Positions 1 to 5,907 of a stretch of 5,921 nucleotides of DNA are shown one piece after another (position 1 is the stretch's first letter; each line of letters opens with the position of its first letter). Source of the DNA: Dialister sp. UBA734 (GTDB lineage: Bacteria > Bacillota > Negativicutes > Veillonellales > Dialisteraceae). Position numbers and translations under genes: made by a program. Location: the NCBI GenBank assembly GCA_002297935.1, contig DBLC01000014.1, positions 1-5,921 of the forward strand, read 5' to 3'. The notes below the pieces were generated by a model. It had not been told where the DNA came from, ran no database searches, and saw only the letters and a list, made by a program, of their open reading frames with translations.

Positions 1-16
1 CTTCGCATTACGCACT
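1..16. repeat. Short 'cattacgcact' family repeat at the 3' end of the ATPase gene
   Basis: The 16 bases CTTCGCATTACGCACT are the exact reverse complement of positions 1828-1843, on the other side of the transporter gene pair. The repeat runs into the end of the ATPase gene and supplies two of the three bases of its TAG stop codon. It may continue left of the window. The family recurs at 1828-1860 and 2056-2112. Confidence 0.8.
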
Positions 17-803
17 ATTTCTGCAACAACCCATTAATCGCAATACTAGGTCTTCCTTTTCTCATTTCGATATCCGCATCTACATCAAAGACTTCGGCGA
101 TGGCTTCGTGGGTCATCACTTCCATCGGCGGACCAGACCGTTGGATGATGCCGTGTTCCAGAACCAGTAAATCTGTGGAGTAACGAATGGCTTGGTTGAT
201 TTCGTGAAGAACCATCACAACGGTCAAGTTTTCTTCTCGATTGAGTTTCGATACCAGTTCCATCACTTCCAGCTGGTGGCAAATATCCAGGTAGGTGGTC
301 GGTTCATCCAGAATGAGAATCTTCGGTTCCTGGGCCAGAGCCATAGCAATCCACACACGCTGCCGTTCCCCGCCGGAAAGGCTAGCGGCCAGGCGGTCTT
401 TCAAGTGAATGGTATTGGTCTTTTCCATCACTTGCTTCACCACATCCCGGTCGTGCTGGGACACACCGGTGTACCAATGCTGGTACGGATAGCGACCACA
501 GGAAACCAATTCTTCGGCGGTCATATCTTTCGGGATATCATGGAACTGAGGAAGGAAAGCCACTTCCCGTGCCATTTCATTGGTCTTATAAGAAGAAAGA
601 GGGCGTCCATTGATTTGAATCGATCCCTTATCAGGTTTCAAATTGCCTGTCACAGTTTTCAGCAGTGTCGATTTCCCGCACCCATTGCGGCCCAAGAACG
701 TCACAATGGACCCTTTCCGAATGACCCCACTGGCTCCTCTGAGCACATGATGGTCGCCAAAGGATACATGAATATCTGAAATTTGAATTGCAATATCATC
801 CAT
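15..803 (-). CDS. Iron-siderophore-type ABC transporter, ATP-binding protein (FepC/FhuC/FecE family)
   Basis: A 262-residue cytoplasmic ATPase that would power import of an iron chelate, heme or a related compound through the permease encoded just upstream. Every ABC motif is intact: Walker A GRNGCGKST (38-46), Q-loop Gln86, signature LSGGERQR (142-149), Walker B ILILDEP (162-168), D-loop YLD (171-173) and switch His200. The run 'RQRVWIAMALAQEP' followed by 'DEPTTYLDICHQLEV' is characteristic of the siderophore/heme/cobalamin subfamily, and the length matches FhuC and FepC (about 265). The ATG at 801-803 is supported by AGGAGG at 812-817, eight bases upstream. The ATG shares one base with the permease TGA (TGATG), which implies translational coupling. 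The stop codon lies at the edge of a dispersed repeat. Family assignment is firm; the substrate (ferric siderophore, heme or B12) cannot be decided from sequence. Confidence 0.95.
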   Translation of the reverse strand: MDDIAIQISDIHVSFGDHHVLRGASGVIRKGSIVTFLGRNGCGKSTLLKTVTGNLKPDKGSIQINGRPLSSYKTNEMAREVAFLPQFHDIPKDMTAEELVSCGRYPYQHWYTGVSQHDRDVVKQVMEKTNTIHLKDRLAASLSGGERQRVWIAMALAQEPKILILDEPTTYLDICHQLEVMELVSKLNREENLTVVMVLHEINQAIRYSTDLLVLEHGIIQRSGPPMEVMTHEAIAEVFDVDADIEMRKGRPSIAINGLLQK

Positions 804-1807
804 CAGGAATTCCTCCTCAGCAAGTACAGGAAGAACGGTGCTCCCAAGAACGCCATAATGATACCGGCCGGTATTTCAATCGGCGAGAACAGGACACGCC
901 CCAAGGTATCACAGAAAACCAGTACACCGGCCCCCAGAATGGCAGAGCCAGGTACTACATATTTATAATCCGTACCAATAATGAGACGAACGATGTGAGG
1001 CACCACCAATCCCACAAAGCCGATAAGCCCCGCAATGCTGACAGCCCCGGCAGCCAGAAGAGCGGCCACAGCGGTCATGGAGAAACGTACCTTTTCTACC
1101 GGTACGCCCAACCCGCGAGCGGTTTCATCACCCAAGGAAAGAATGGTCAGCACCTTGCATCCTGCCAAGGCGAATACCAAGCCCAAGATGGTGTAAGGAA
1201 ATAAGGATTCCACCTGAGGCCAGCTGCGAGCTGACAGCCCGCCAACCATCCAGAGCAAAGCCCCCTGTACTTTATCGGAATAGAAAACCAAAAGGGCCGA
1301 AATGCCGCTTCCTAAGAAAGCATTGACGGCCACGCCGGCCAAAATGATACGACTCGGCCGTACCCCATTTTTCCAAGCCAACGCATAAACGGCAGCCGCC
1401 GATGCCATAGCACCGATGAAAGATACCGGCGTCAGAAGCAAAGACGCTTCAGGCATGAAAATCAGCATCATGACCCCAGCCAATCCGGCCCCACTGGAAA
1501 CCCCCACAATGCCCGGGTCAGCCAAAGGATTCTTCATGACTGCCTGCAAAATGGCGCCGGAGACAGCCAAATTGGCGCCCACCAAGGCACCCACAATATT
1601 TCGCGGGAATCGGATATTCCAAATGACCATCTCGTCGGTGGTCTCCACATTGCCTAACAACGTATGCATGATGGTACCAAAGGAAATATCCGCCGAGCCA
1701 AAGATCAGACTCACCACCATAGCAAATACGGTAAAGACAGCAAACAGGCCAATCACAAACACACGAAAGGCCTTGCTCTTCCCCGTTTCTTGGGACTTGC
1801 TATTCAT
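803..1807 (-). CDS. Iron-siderophore-type ABC transporter, permease protein (FecCD family)
   Basis: A 334-residue polytopic inner-membrane protein forming the channel of a BtuC/FecCD-type importer, probably as a homodimer since only one permease gene is present. The first membrane segment is about residues 14-37, followed by many more hydrophobic segments as expected for the ten-helix fold. Family landmarks are 'RFPRNIVGALVGANLAVSGA' (66-85), 'MKNPLADPGIVGVSSGAGLA' (91-110), 'ARGLGVP' (230-236) in the ATPase-coupling region, 'GLIGFVGLVVPHIVRLIIG' (260-278) and 'EIPAGIIMAFLGAPFFLYLL' (311-330). The ATG at 1805-1807 follows AAGGAGG (1813-1819) by five bases. It is the first gene after a roughly 250-base leader, and the ATPase start overlaps its stop by one base, so the two are one operon. 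The usual substrate-binding protein gene does not precede it; it may lie left of the window or elsewhere. Confidence 0.95.
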   Translation of the reverse strand: MNSKSQETGKSKAFRVFVIGLFAVFTVFAMVVSLIFGSADISFGTIMHTLLGNVETTDEMVIWNIRFPRNIVGALVGANLAVSGAILQAVMKNPLADPGIVGVSSGAGLAGVMMLIFMPEASLLLTPVSFIGAMASAAAVYALAWKNGVRPSRIILAGVAVNAFLGSGISALLVFYSDKVQGALLWMVGGLSARSWPQVESLFPYTILGLVFALAGCKVLTILSLGDETARGLGVPVEKVRFSMTAVAALLAAGAVSIAGLIGFVGLVVPHIVRLIIGTDYKYVVPGSAILGAGVLVFCDTLGRVLFSPIEIPAGIIMAFLGAPFFLYLLRRNS

Positions 1808-1827
1808 ATTCTCCTCCTTAGAACTGC

Positions 1828-1860
1828 AGTGCGTAATGCGAAGTGCGTAGTGCGTAATGG
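1828..1860. repeat. 'cattacgcact' repeat cluster, inverted relative to 2056-2112
   Basis: Three head-to-tail units read on the plus strand as AGTGCGTAATGCGA, AGTGCGTA and GTGCGTAATGG. The cluster lies in the 5' untranslated leader of the permease gene, just upstream of its ribosome binding site. Its reverse complement resembles 2050-2088 (ccacc, then cattacgcact-acgca units), so the two clusters form a large inverted pair around the leader. Its first 16 bases are an exact inverted copy of positions 1-16. Confidence 0.8.
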
Positions 1861-1865
1861 TGGAA

Positions 1866-1893
1866 GGGGCGCATCAAAATGATAGGGCGCCCC
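1866..1893 (-). promoter_or_regulatory. GC-rich hairpin in the transporter operon leader
   Basis: In the minus-strand transcript, GGGGCGC (1893-1887) pairs with GCGCCCC (1872-1866). After a three-base bulge, an inner ATCA (1883-1880) pairs with TGAT (1876-1873) around a TTT loop. The hairpin ends about 58 bases before the permease ATG. No U-tract follows, so it is not a standard terminator. It could stabilise the mRNA or be a regulatory structure. The structure is seen in the sequence; any role is inference. Confidence 0.5.
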
Positions 1894-1921
1894 AATACCC
1901 CTTTTATACGGGTTATTATTC

Positions 1922-1935
1922 TACTGATTTCAGTA
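1922..1935. promoter_or_regulatory. Operator-like palindrome TACTGA-TT-TCAGTA
   Basis: A perfect 6+6 inverted repeat around two central bases, inside the AT-rich leader upstream of the transporter operon. It is the kind of site a dimeric repressor could bind, but it does not match a Fur box as I know it. A weak minus-strand -10-like TATAAA lies at 1903-1908. No regulator can be named. Confidence 0.35.
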
Positions 1936-1980
1936 TCTAACATCATCTATATATCGCCACGCTCAAGGTTATAAAGGGTA

Positions 1981-2003
1981 TATCAGGTTATGTGATTCTG
2001 ATA
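1981..2003. promoter_or_regulatory. Operator-like inverted repeat TATCAG-N11-CTGATA
   Basis: Perfect 6-base arms separated by 11 bases, in the AT-rich stretch upstream of the permease gene. Its centre is about 63 bases from the centre of the palindrome at 1922-1935, close to six helical turns, and both contain CTGA/TCAG cores. This suggests, but does not show, paired binding sites controlling an iron-type transporter. Confidence 0.35.
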
Positions 2004-2027
2004 GTCTCATCCCCTTATATAATTTAC

Positions 2028-2051
2028 GGCGGCTATATGAATTGTGCCGCC
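2028..2051. repeat. Short GC-rich inverted repeat GGCGGC/GCCGCC
   Basis: GGCGGC (2028-2033) and GCCGCC (2046-2051) can pair around a 12-base AT-rich loop. It sits directly beside the repeat array at 2056 and marks the right end of the transporter leader. There is no T-tract on either side, so I do not call it a terminator. Confidence 0.4.
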
Positions 2052-2055
2052 ACCT

Positions 2056-2112
2056 TCATTACGCACTACGCATTACGCATTACGCACTAATAACAGCATT
2101 ACGCACTAATAA
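2056..2112. repeat. 'cattacgcacta' repeat array
   Basis: Four close copies of a 'cattacgcac' or 'cattacgcat' type unit run head to tail. The last two form a 19-base period (2077-2095 and 2096-2112), each reading gcattacgcactaata. The array is inverted relative to 1828-1860 and abuts the T-tract of the minus-strand terminator. I recognise this repeat style from Negativicutes genomes, from memory. Confidence 0.8.
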
Positions 2113-2157
2113 AAAAGGAGAAGCAGGACTGATTCTTGGAATCACGTCACGCTTCTC
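2111..2157 (-). terminator. Strong Rho-independent terminator, minus strand
   Basis: Reading the minus strand, GAGAAGC (2157-2151) pairs with GCTTCTC (2124-2118). An inner GAC/GTC step and TGATTC/GAATCA stem close on a CAA loop, giving roughly 16 base pairs with small internal loops. It is followed by C and then six Ts (2116-2111). It would stop transcription coming from hsdR, about 550 bases downstream of its stop, or end a short RNA started at the promoter at 2193-2220. It insulates the transporter operon from hsdR. Confidence 0.85.
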
Positions 2158-2192
2158 TTATTTTGAAGTGGTTAGATTATCAGTTATATTTA

Positions 2193-2220
2193 ATTATAAC
2201 ATTTTATATCCTTAATACAA
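2193..2220 (-). promoter_or_regulatory. Candidate sigma-70-type promoter, minus strand
   Basis: On the minus strand, TTGTAT (2220-2215) is followed after 16 bases by a perfect TATAAT (2198-2193). Transcription would start near 2186 and meet the terminator at 2111-2157, giving an RNA of roughly 75 bases. The -10 overlaps an AT-rich inverted repeat, GTTATA-N6-TATAAC (2183-2200), which could be an operator or simply composition. The region is AT-rich, so a chance match is possible. Confidence 0.4.
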
Positions 2221-2238
2221 GTACCTTTTTGAGCCAAT

Positions 2239-2284
2239 TAGCGATTGTTGTTGGTCATATGTCCACAAACAACAACAATCGCTA
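2239..2284. repeat. Perfect 15-bp inverted repeat (long hairpin)
   Basis: TAGCGATTGTTGTTG (2239-2253) and CAACAACAATCGCTA (2270-2284) pair without mismatch around a 16-base loop containing CATATG. Neither strand has a good T-tract after the stem; the plus strand has only a weak AATTTT a few bases on. It is therefore not a canonical terminator. It lies in the 3' region of hsdR and could protect the hsdR mRNA 3' end or be a recombination or mobile-element end. Confidence 0.75.
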
Positions 2285-2313
2285 GTCCAATTTTCTGAAC
2301 ATACCCCGCTCTC

Positions 2314-2505
2314 GTAATTCTGAGCGACGATCTTCATACGAAATAGTTACTCTCTCCCTTGCAACCTGGTTTGACAAAAGTCGAAGAATCATTTCACTAG
2401 CCCTTTCATCTTTCCCGCTGGTCAAATAGATTCTTCCACTTTTGCCCAACATAGTCTCTTGAAACGGCATATTCTTTTCGCACAAATCCCATCGGTCAGA
2501 ATGAC
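2314..2505. repeat. MITE-like repeat, long copy
   Basis: A 192-bp unit with short terminal inverted repeats: GTAATTCTGA (2314-2323, one base off the GTCATTCTGA consensus) and TCAGAATGAC (2496-2505). It aligns co-linearly with 2540-2690, differing by about 12 substitutions in 151 aligned bases and by one 41-base segment (2436-2476) that only this copy has. A 50-base stretch (2369-2418) is identical in both copies. There is no transposase and no clear target-site duplication. Confidence 0.75.
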
Positions 2506-2539
2506 GCCTGTGATGAACACCATTCTCAACCACGCTCCC

Positions 2540-2690
2540 GTCATTCTGAGAAACGGTTTTCATACGAAATGGTTACTTTCTTCCTTGCAACCTTGTTTGA
2601 CAAAAGTCGAAGAATCATTTCACTAGCCCTTTCATCTTTCCCGCCTATCAAATAGATTCTTTTCGCACAAATCCCATCGGTCAGAATGAC
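2540..2690. repeat. MITE-like repeat, short copy
   Basis: A 151-bp unit with perfect 10-bp terminal inverted repeats, GTCATTCTGA (2540-2549) and TCAGAATGAC (2681-2690). It is in the same orientation as 2314-2505, 34 bases away, and ends 19 bases from the hsdR stop codon. It lacks the 41-base segment of the other copy; the junction falls at a 6-base ATTCTT that brackets that segment there. Confidence 0.75.
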
Positions 2691-2709
2691 ACTAACATTC
2701 GAAACTGTA

Positions 2710-5700
2710 TCACAGACCAAAATACTTTTCAAAAAAAGCTTTCAATTTTTCTATGACATTCTGCTTTTTCACCTCTCTTTTTTTACCACCACTCCCAAAA
2801 CGTGACATCGGAGGAAGAAGTTCTGCTAATTCCGTACCAATAACCGGCAATTCCCCATCTCGAAAAGCATTTTTCACAAAAGCTTCCGTTTTTTCTGGTT
2901 TCAATCGTTCTTCCTGAATAATATGCTCCAATTCTTCTTGCTTCCTTTTGACCACGTAGTTATGGAAATCCCCTTCTATGTCCATGTTATTCTCAGACTG
3001 AACATCTACTTCCTGTAAAAACCCCTCAATCAATTCCTTCTTACTGCGAAGTTCAATACTCGAATCCATGGCCTTCCGAATGGTGATAAGTACATCCTTA
3101 TCCATACAATGACTATCATGATACTTTTTAACCAAAGCCAAAATATAATCGATATCTACCTCTACTTGCCGCACCAATTCCATTTCAAAAACCACATCAT
3201 CGTTAATGTCCACCTTTTCTTTAGCACGACGCTTCCATTTCTCATATAAATCAATATACATACTTTGATAATCTTGCAATTCTCGCTCGTTGCACACATC
3301 ATATCCATCAAACTGTTCAAAAGCCGACAAAATATTTCTAAGCCGGAGCATTCTACCATATAATGCAATAAACTCCTTCTGCGCCTTCTCACTATCGATT
3401 TCCGTACCTGCAGGATACTTACTCCGAAGTTCCATAACAATAGACTTGTACCCCGGATGGAAATTCCCTTTCTCATCCTTATATCCTTCATAGTAAGACT
3501 TGAAATTCTTCAGCAGCACCACACCGCCTGCTTCCCTATCTCCAAAAAGAGCCAATGCATCATCAGTCTCTTTCTCTAGATTACGAAAACATACAATATT
3601 TCCATAGGTCTTGACAGAGTTCAAAATACGATTCGTTCTAGAGAAAGCCTGAATCAAACCATGCTGCTTCAAATTCTTATCCACCCAAAGAGTATTCAGA
3701 GTTGTCGCATCGAAACCAGTCAAAAACATATTCACTACCAAAAGAATATCAATCTCCCGATTTTTCATTCGCTGAGAAATATCTTTATAATAGTTTTCAA
3801 AGCCTCCATTGTCAGTAGAGAAATTGGTACTAAAAACTTGATTATAATCATCCATCACATAATCCAAGAAATCTCTTCCTGTCTTATCCAACTGGTTTGT
3901 ATCAAAATCTTCGTCAGGAAGAATATCTCCCGGTTCCTCTTCATTAGGACTAAAGCTGAAAATCGCCGCTACCGTAAGTCGACGTCCTATTCGTTTAGCC
4001 TGTTGCCTTTTAAGCTCCTCATAATAAAGCTTCAACATAGGAATGGAATCACAAGCAAAAATAGAGTTGAATCCATCCACTTTTCTCCCTTTTAAATCAT
4101 AAAACTTTCCCTGCTTTGTCTTTCTACCAAATTCACGCAACACATAAGAAACAACCTCAGATATTCGTTCTGGTGCCATCAGTGCCTTCTGTCGATCGAT
4201 AGCTTCCACCTGTTCATCTGGCATCCCAGACTTTCGATGAATCGTATTGATATAGTCAATACGGAACGGAAGTACATTACCATCACGAATAGCATCCACA
4301 ATGATATACCGATGAAGCTGATCCCCAAAGACCTGTGCTGTTGTTGCGAATCGAGGATTGCCATTCTTATTGGCATTTTCGGCAAAAATCGGCGTTCCCG
4401 TGAAGCCAAAAAGATGATATTTTGTGAAATGCTTCACTATCGCTTTGTGCATATCACCAAACTGACTGCGATGACACTCATCAAAAATCATAACGATATG
4501 TTTCTGATATACCTCATGCTCCTTATTCTTCTTGATGAACGTATCCAACTTCTGAATGGTGGTAATCACGATTTTTGCCTGTGGATCTTCCAACTGCTTC
4601 GTCAAAGCCTTCGTATTCCGATTTCCATTGGCACAGCCCTTTTGAAAACGATCATACTCCTTGATGGTCTGATAATCTAAATCCTTACGATCCACCACAA
4701 AAAGCACCTTATCAATATAAGGTAGTTGCGTTGCGAGCTGCGCTGTCTTGAAAGACGTAAGTGTCTTTCCCGAACCCGTGGTATGCCATATATAACCACC
4801 TGCCTGTATCGTCCCTGCCTGCTTATAATTATTGGACAAATCGATACGATTCAGAATGGCTTCCGTTGCCGCAATCTGATAAGGCCGCATAATCATCAAA
4901 ATATTTTCTGTAGTAAACACACAATACTTCGTCAAAATCGCCAAAATCGTATGCTTTGAGAAAAAAGTCTTCGTGAAATCCACCAAATCCAGAATATTTC
5001 GATTTTTTCCATCTGCCCAATGACTAGTAAACTCAAAAGAATGACTCGTTTTCTTACTTTTTCGCCGACCAGAAACCATAGTCTCCTTGATATGACTATC
5101 CCTAGTCGTATTAGAATAATATTTCGTATCAGTACCATTAGAAATCACAAAAATTTGCACATACTGATACAACCCCGATGACGCCCAGAAAGAATCCCGC
5201 TGATACCTATTGATTTGATTGAAAGCCTCCCGGATATTCATTCCACGACGCTTCAGTTCCACATGAACCAAAGGAAGCCCATTCACCAAGATTGTCACAT
5301 CATAGCGGACATCATGATGACCGCCTTCTTCCACATACTGATTGATCACTTGGAGATGGTTATTATGAATATGCTCTTTATCCAAAAGATACACATTTTT
5401 CGTAGTACCATCTTCTCGATGGAGTACCTGGATATAATCCTGCTGAATTTTCCTAGTTTTCTCCCAAATACCATCATTGGCATTAGAAATACATTCCTTA
5501 AAAAATAGCCCCCACTCCGTATCTGTAAAAGAAATGCCATTGAGCGCTTCCAGCTGCCATCTCAGATTAGAGAGCAAATCCTTCTCCGAGTGAATTTTGA
5601 GATACTCATAGCCTTGTTGCGTAAGCTGCCTAATAAAAGAGGCTTCCAGCTCCGCTTCACTTTGGTAAGCCTCACTGGTTCCATATCGGTTTTTATCAGG

Positions 5701-5760
5701 AATATACTCAGAAAGCACCGTCCGCTCTCCGCCCTCTTTCACCATATTATATGTACTCAT
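2710..5760 (-). CDS. hsdR: Type I restriction enzyme, R (restriction/translocase) subunit HsdR
   Basis: A 1016-residue motor and nuclease subunit of a type I restriction-modification complex. With HsdM and HsdS it would translocate unmethylated DNA using ATP and cut it at a distance. The N-terminal nuclease has the D-ExK site: Asp154, Glu168 and Lys170 in 'VELKRRG', with the same 14- and 2-residue spacing I recall for EcoR124I (D151/E165/K167), then QINRY (182-186). The SF2 motor has Walker A TTGSGKT (327-333), DECH (427-430), TGTP (454-457), TGFD (681-684) and QAFSRTNR (704-711). The charged helical C-terminus from about 780 fits the part that docks on the methylase core. Length is near EcoR124I HsdR (about 1038). 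I chose ATG 5758-5760 because AGGAGG lies just upstream; an in-frame TTG at 5776-5778 would add six residues that encode the ribosome site itself. hsdM and hsdS are absent from the window. It is more AT-rich than the transporter genes. Confidence 0.96.
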   Translation of the reverse strand: MSTYNMVKEGGERTVLSEYIPDKNRYGTSEAYQSEAELEASFIRQLTQQGYEYLKIHSEKDLLSNLRWQLEALNGISFTDTEWGLFFKECISNANDGIWEKTRKIQQDYIQVLHREDGTTKNVYLLDKEHIHNNHLQVINQYVEEGGHHDVRYDVTILVNGLPLVHVELKRRGMNIREAFNQINRYQRDSFWASSGLYQYVQIFVISNGTDTKYYSNTTRDSHIKETMVSGRRKSKKTSHSFEFTSHWADGKNRNILDLVDFTKTFFSKHTILAILTKYCVFTTENILMIMRPYQIAATEAILNRIDLSNNYKQAGTIQAGGYIWHTTGSGKTLTSFKTAQLATQLPYIDKVLFVVDRKDLDYQTIKEYDRFQKGCANGNRNTKALTKQLEDPQAKIVITTIQKLDTFIKKNKEHEVYQKHIVMIFDECHRSQFGDMHKAIVKHFTKYHLFGFTGTPIFAENANKNGNPRFATTAQVFGDQLHRYIIVDAIRDGNVLPFRIDYINTIHRKSGMPDEQVEAIDRQKALMAPERISEVVSYVLREFGRKTKQGKFYDLKGRKVDGFNSIFACDSIPMLKLYYEELKRQQAKRIGRRLTVAAIFSFSPNEEEPGDILPDEDFDTNQLDKTGRDFLDYVMDDYNQVFSTNFSTDNGGFENYYKDISQRMKNREIDILLVVNMFLTGFDATTLNTLWVDKNLKQHGLIQAFSRTNRILNSVKTYGNIVCFRNLEKETDDALALFGDREAGGVVLLKNFKSYYEGYKDEKGNFHPGYKSIVMELRSKYPAGTEIDSEKAQKEFIALYGRMLRLRNILSAFEQFDGYDVCNERELQDYQSMYIDLYEKWKRRAKEKVDINDDVVFEMELVRQVEVDIDYILALVKKYHDSHCMDKDVLITIRKAMDSSIELRSKKELIEGFLQEVDVQSENNMDIEGDFHNYVVKRKQEELEHIIQEERLKPEKTEAFVKNAFRDGELPVIGTELAELLPPMSRFGSGGKKREVKKQNVIEKLKAFFEKYFGL

Positions 5761-5764
5761 ACAG

Positions 5765-5770
5765 CCTCCT
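5765..5770 (-). promoter_or_regulatory. Ribosome binding site that fixes the hsdR start
   Basis: AGGAGG on the minus strand lies four bases before the ATG at 5758-5760. The spacing is slightly short but usable. Because this site is inside the extension that the upstream TTG would create, it argues for the ATG start. Confidence 0.75.
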
Positions 5771-5778
5771 CTATGCAA

Positions 5779-5879
5779 TCATTCTAAGCCTAAACATTCC
5801 ACGCCACTGCCATTCTGAGCGTCACGACCAGCATCATTCTGAGCGTATCTTCGTCATTCTGAGCGTAGTCGAAGAATCC
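5779..5879. repeat. 'cattctgagcg' short repeat cluster upstream of hsdR
   Basis: Three clear plus-strand copies of CATTCTGAGCG start at 5811, 5835 and 5855, with a decayed copy, TCATTCTAAGCC, at 5779. The copy at 5855 continues as tagtcgaagaatcc and is the compact form of the sequence at the left end of the MITE-like repeats. On the minus strand the decayed copy yields TAGAAT, a possible -10, but no convincing -35 accompanies it. hsdR is probably transcribed from further upstream. Confidence 0.75.
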
Positions 5880-5907
5880 ATTCCTCTTTCCCTTCCTCAC
5901 AACCAGC

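Larger units (their letters stand above)
1808..2709. other. Gene-free 0.9-kb intergenic region between hsdR and the transporter operon
   Basis: I see no convincing protein gene on either strand. From right to left it holds: two long imperfect repeats (2540-2690 and 2314-2505), a perfect 15-bp inverted repeat (2239-2284), a minus-strand promoter-like pair (2193-2220), a strong minus-strand terminator hairpin (2111-2157), a 'cattacgcacta' repeat array (2056-2112), and the transporter leader with several short palindromes, ending in an inverted copy of the array (1828-1860). Two minus-strand open frames (2282-2563 and 2541-2732) are translations of the long repeat and are not called as genes. 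Confidence 0.8.

Noticed and set aside
192..779. Plus-strand open frame of 195 codons
   Set aside because: Entirely antisense to the well-supported ATPase gene; the translation has no recognisable domain and no ribosome binding site.
1891..1914. G-quadruplex from GGGG-TATT-GGGG on the minus strand
   Set aside because: Only two nearby G4 runs; four are needed within a short span.
1808..2055. Cobalamin riboswitch in the transporter leader
   Set aside because: I do not see the conserved B12-box or the expected paired core; would need a covariance-model search.
2282..2563. Minus-strand open frame of 93 codons
   Set aside because: It is mostly a translation of the MITE-like repeat, shares its core peptide (GKDERASEMILRLLSN) with the next frame only because the DNA is repeated, and has no good ribosome binding site. 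Such frames may be annotated as hypothetical proteins elsewhere.
2541..2732. Minus-strand open frame of 63 codons
   Set aside because: It starts inside the 3' end of hsdR in another frame and runs through the second repeat copy; no independent coding evidence.
5776..5778. TTG as the hsdR start
   Set aside because: The six extra residues encode the AGGAGG ribosome site itself, so the ATG at 5758-5760 is the better start.
5779..5815. hsdR promoter using TAGAAT from the decayed repeat unit
   Set aside because: No acceptable -35 sequence at 16-18 bases, and the resulting leader would be only about 15-20 bases; too weak to call.
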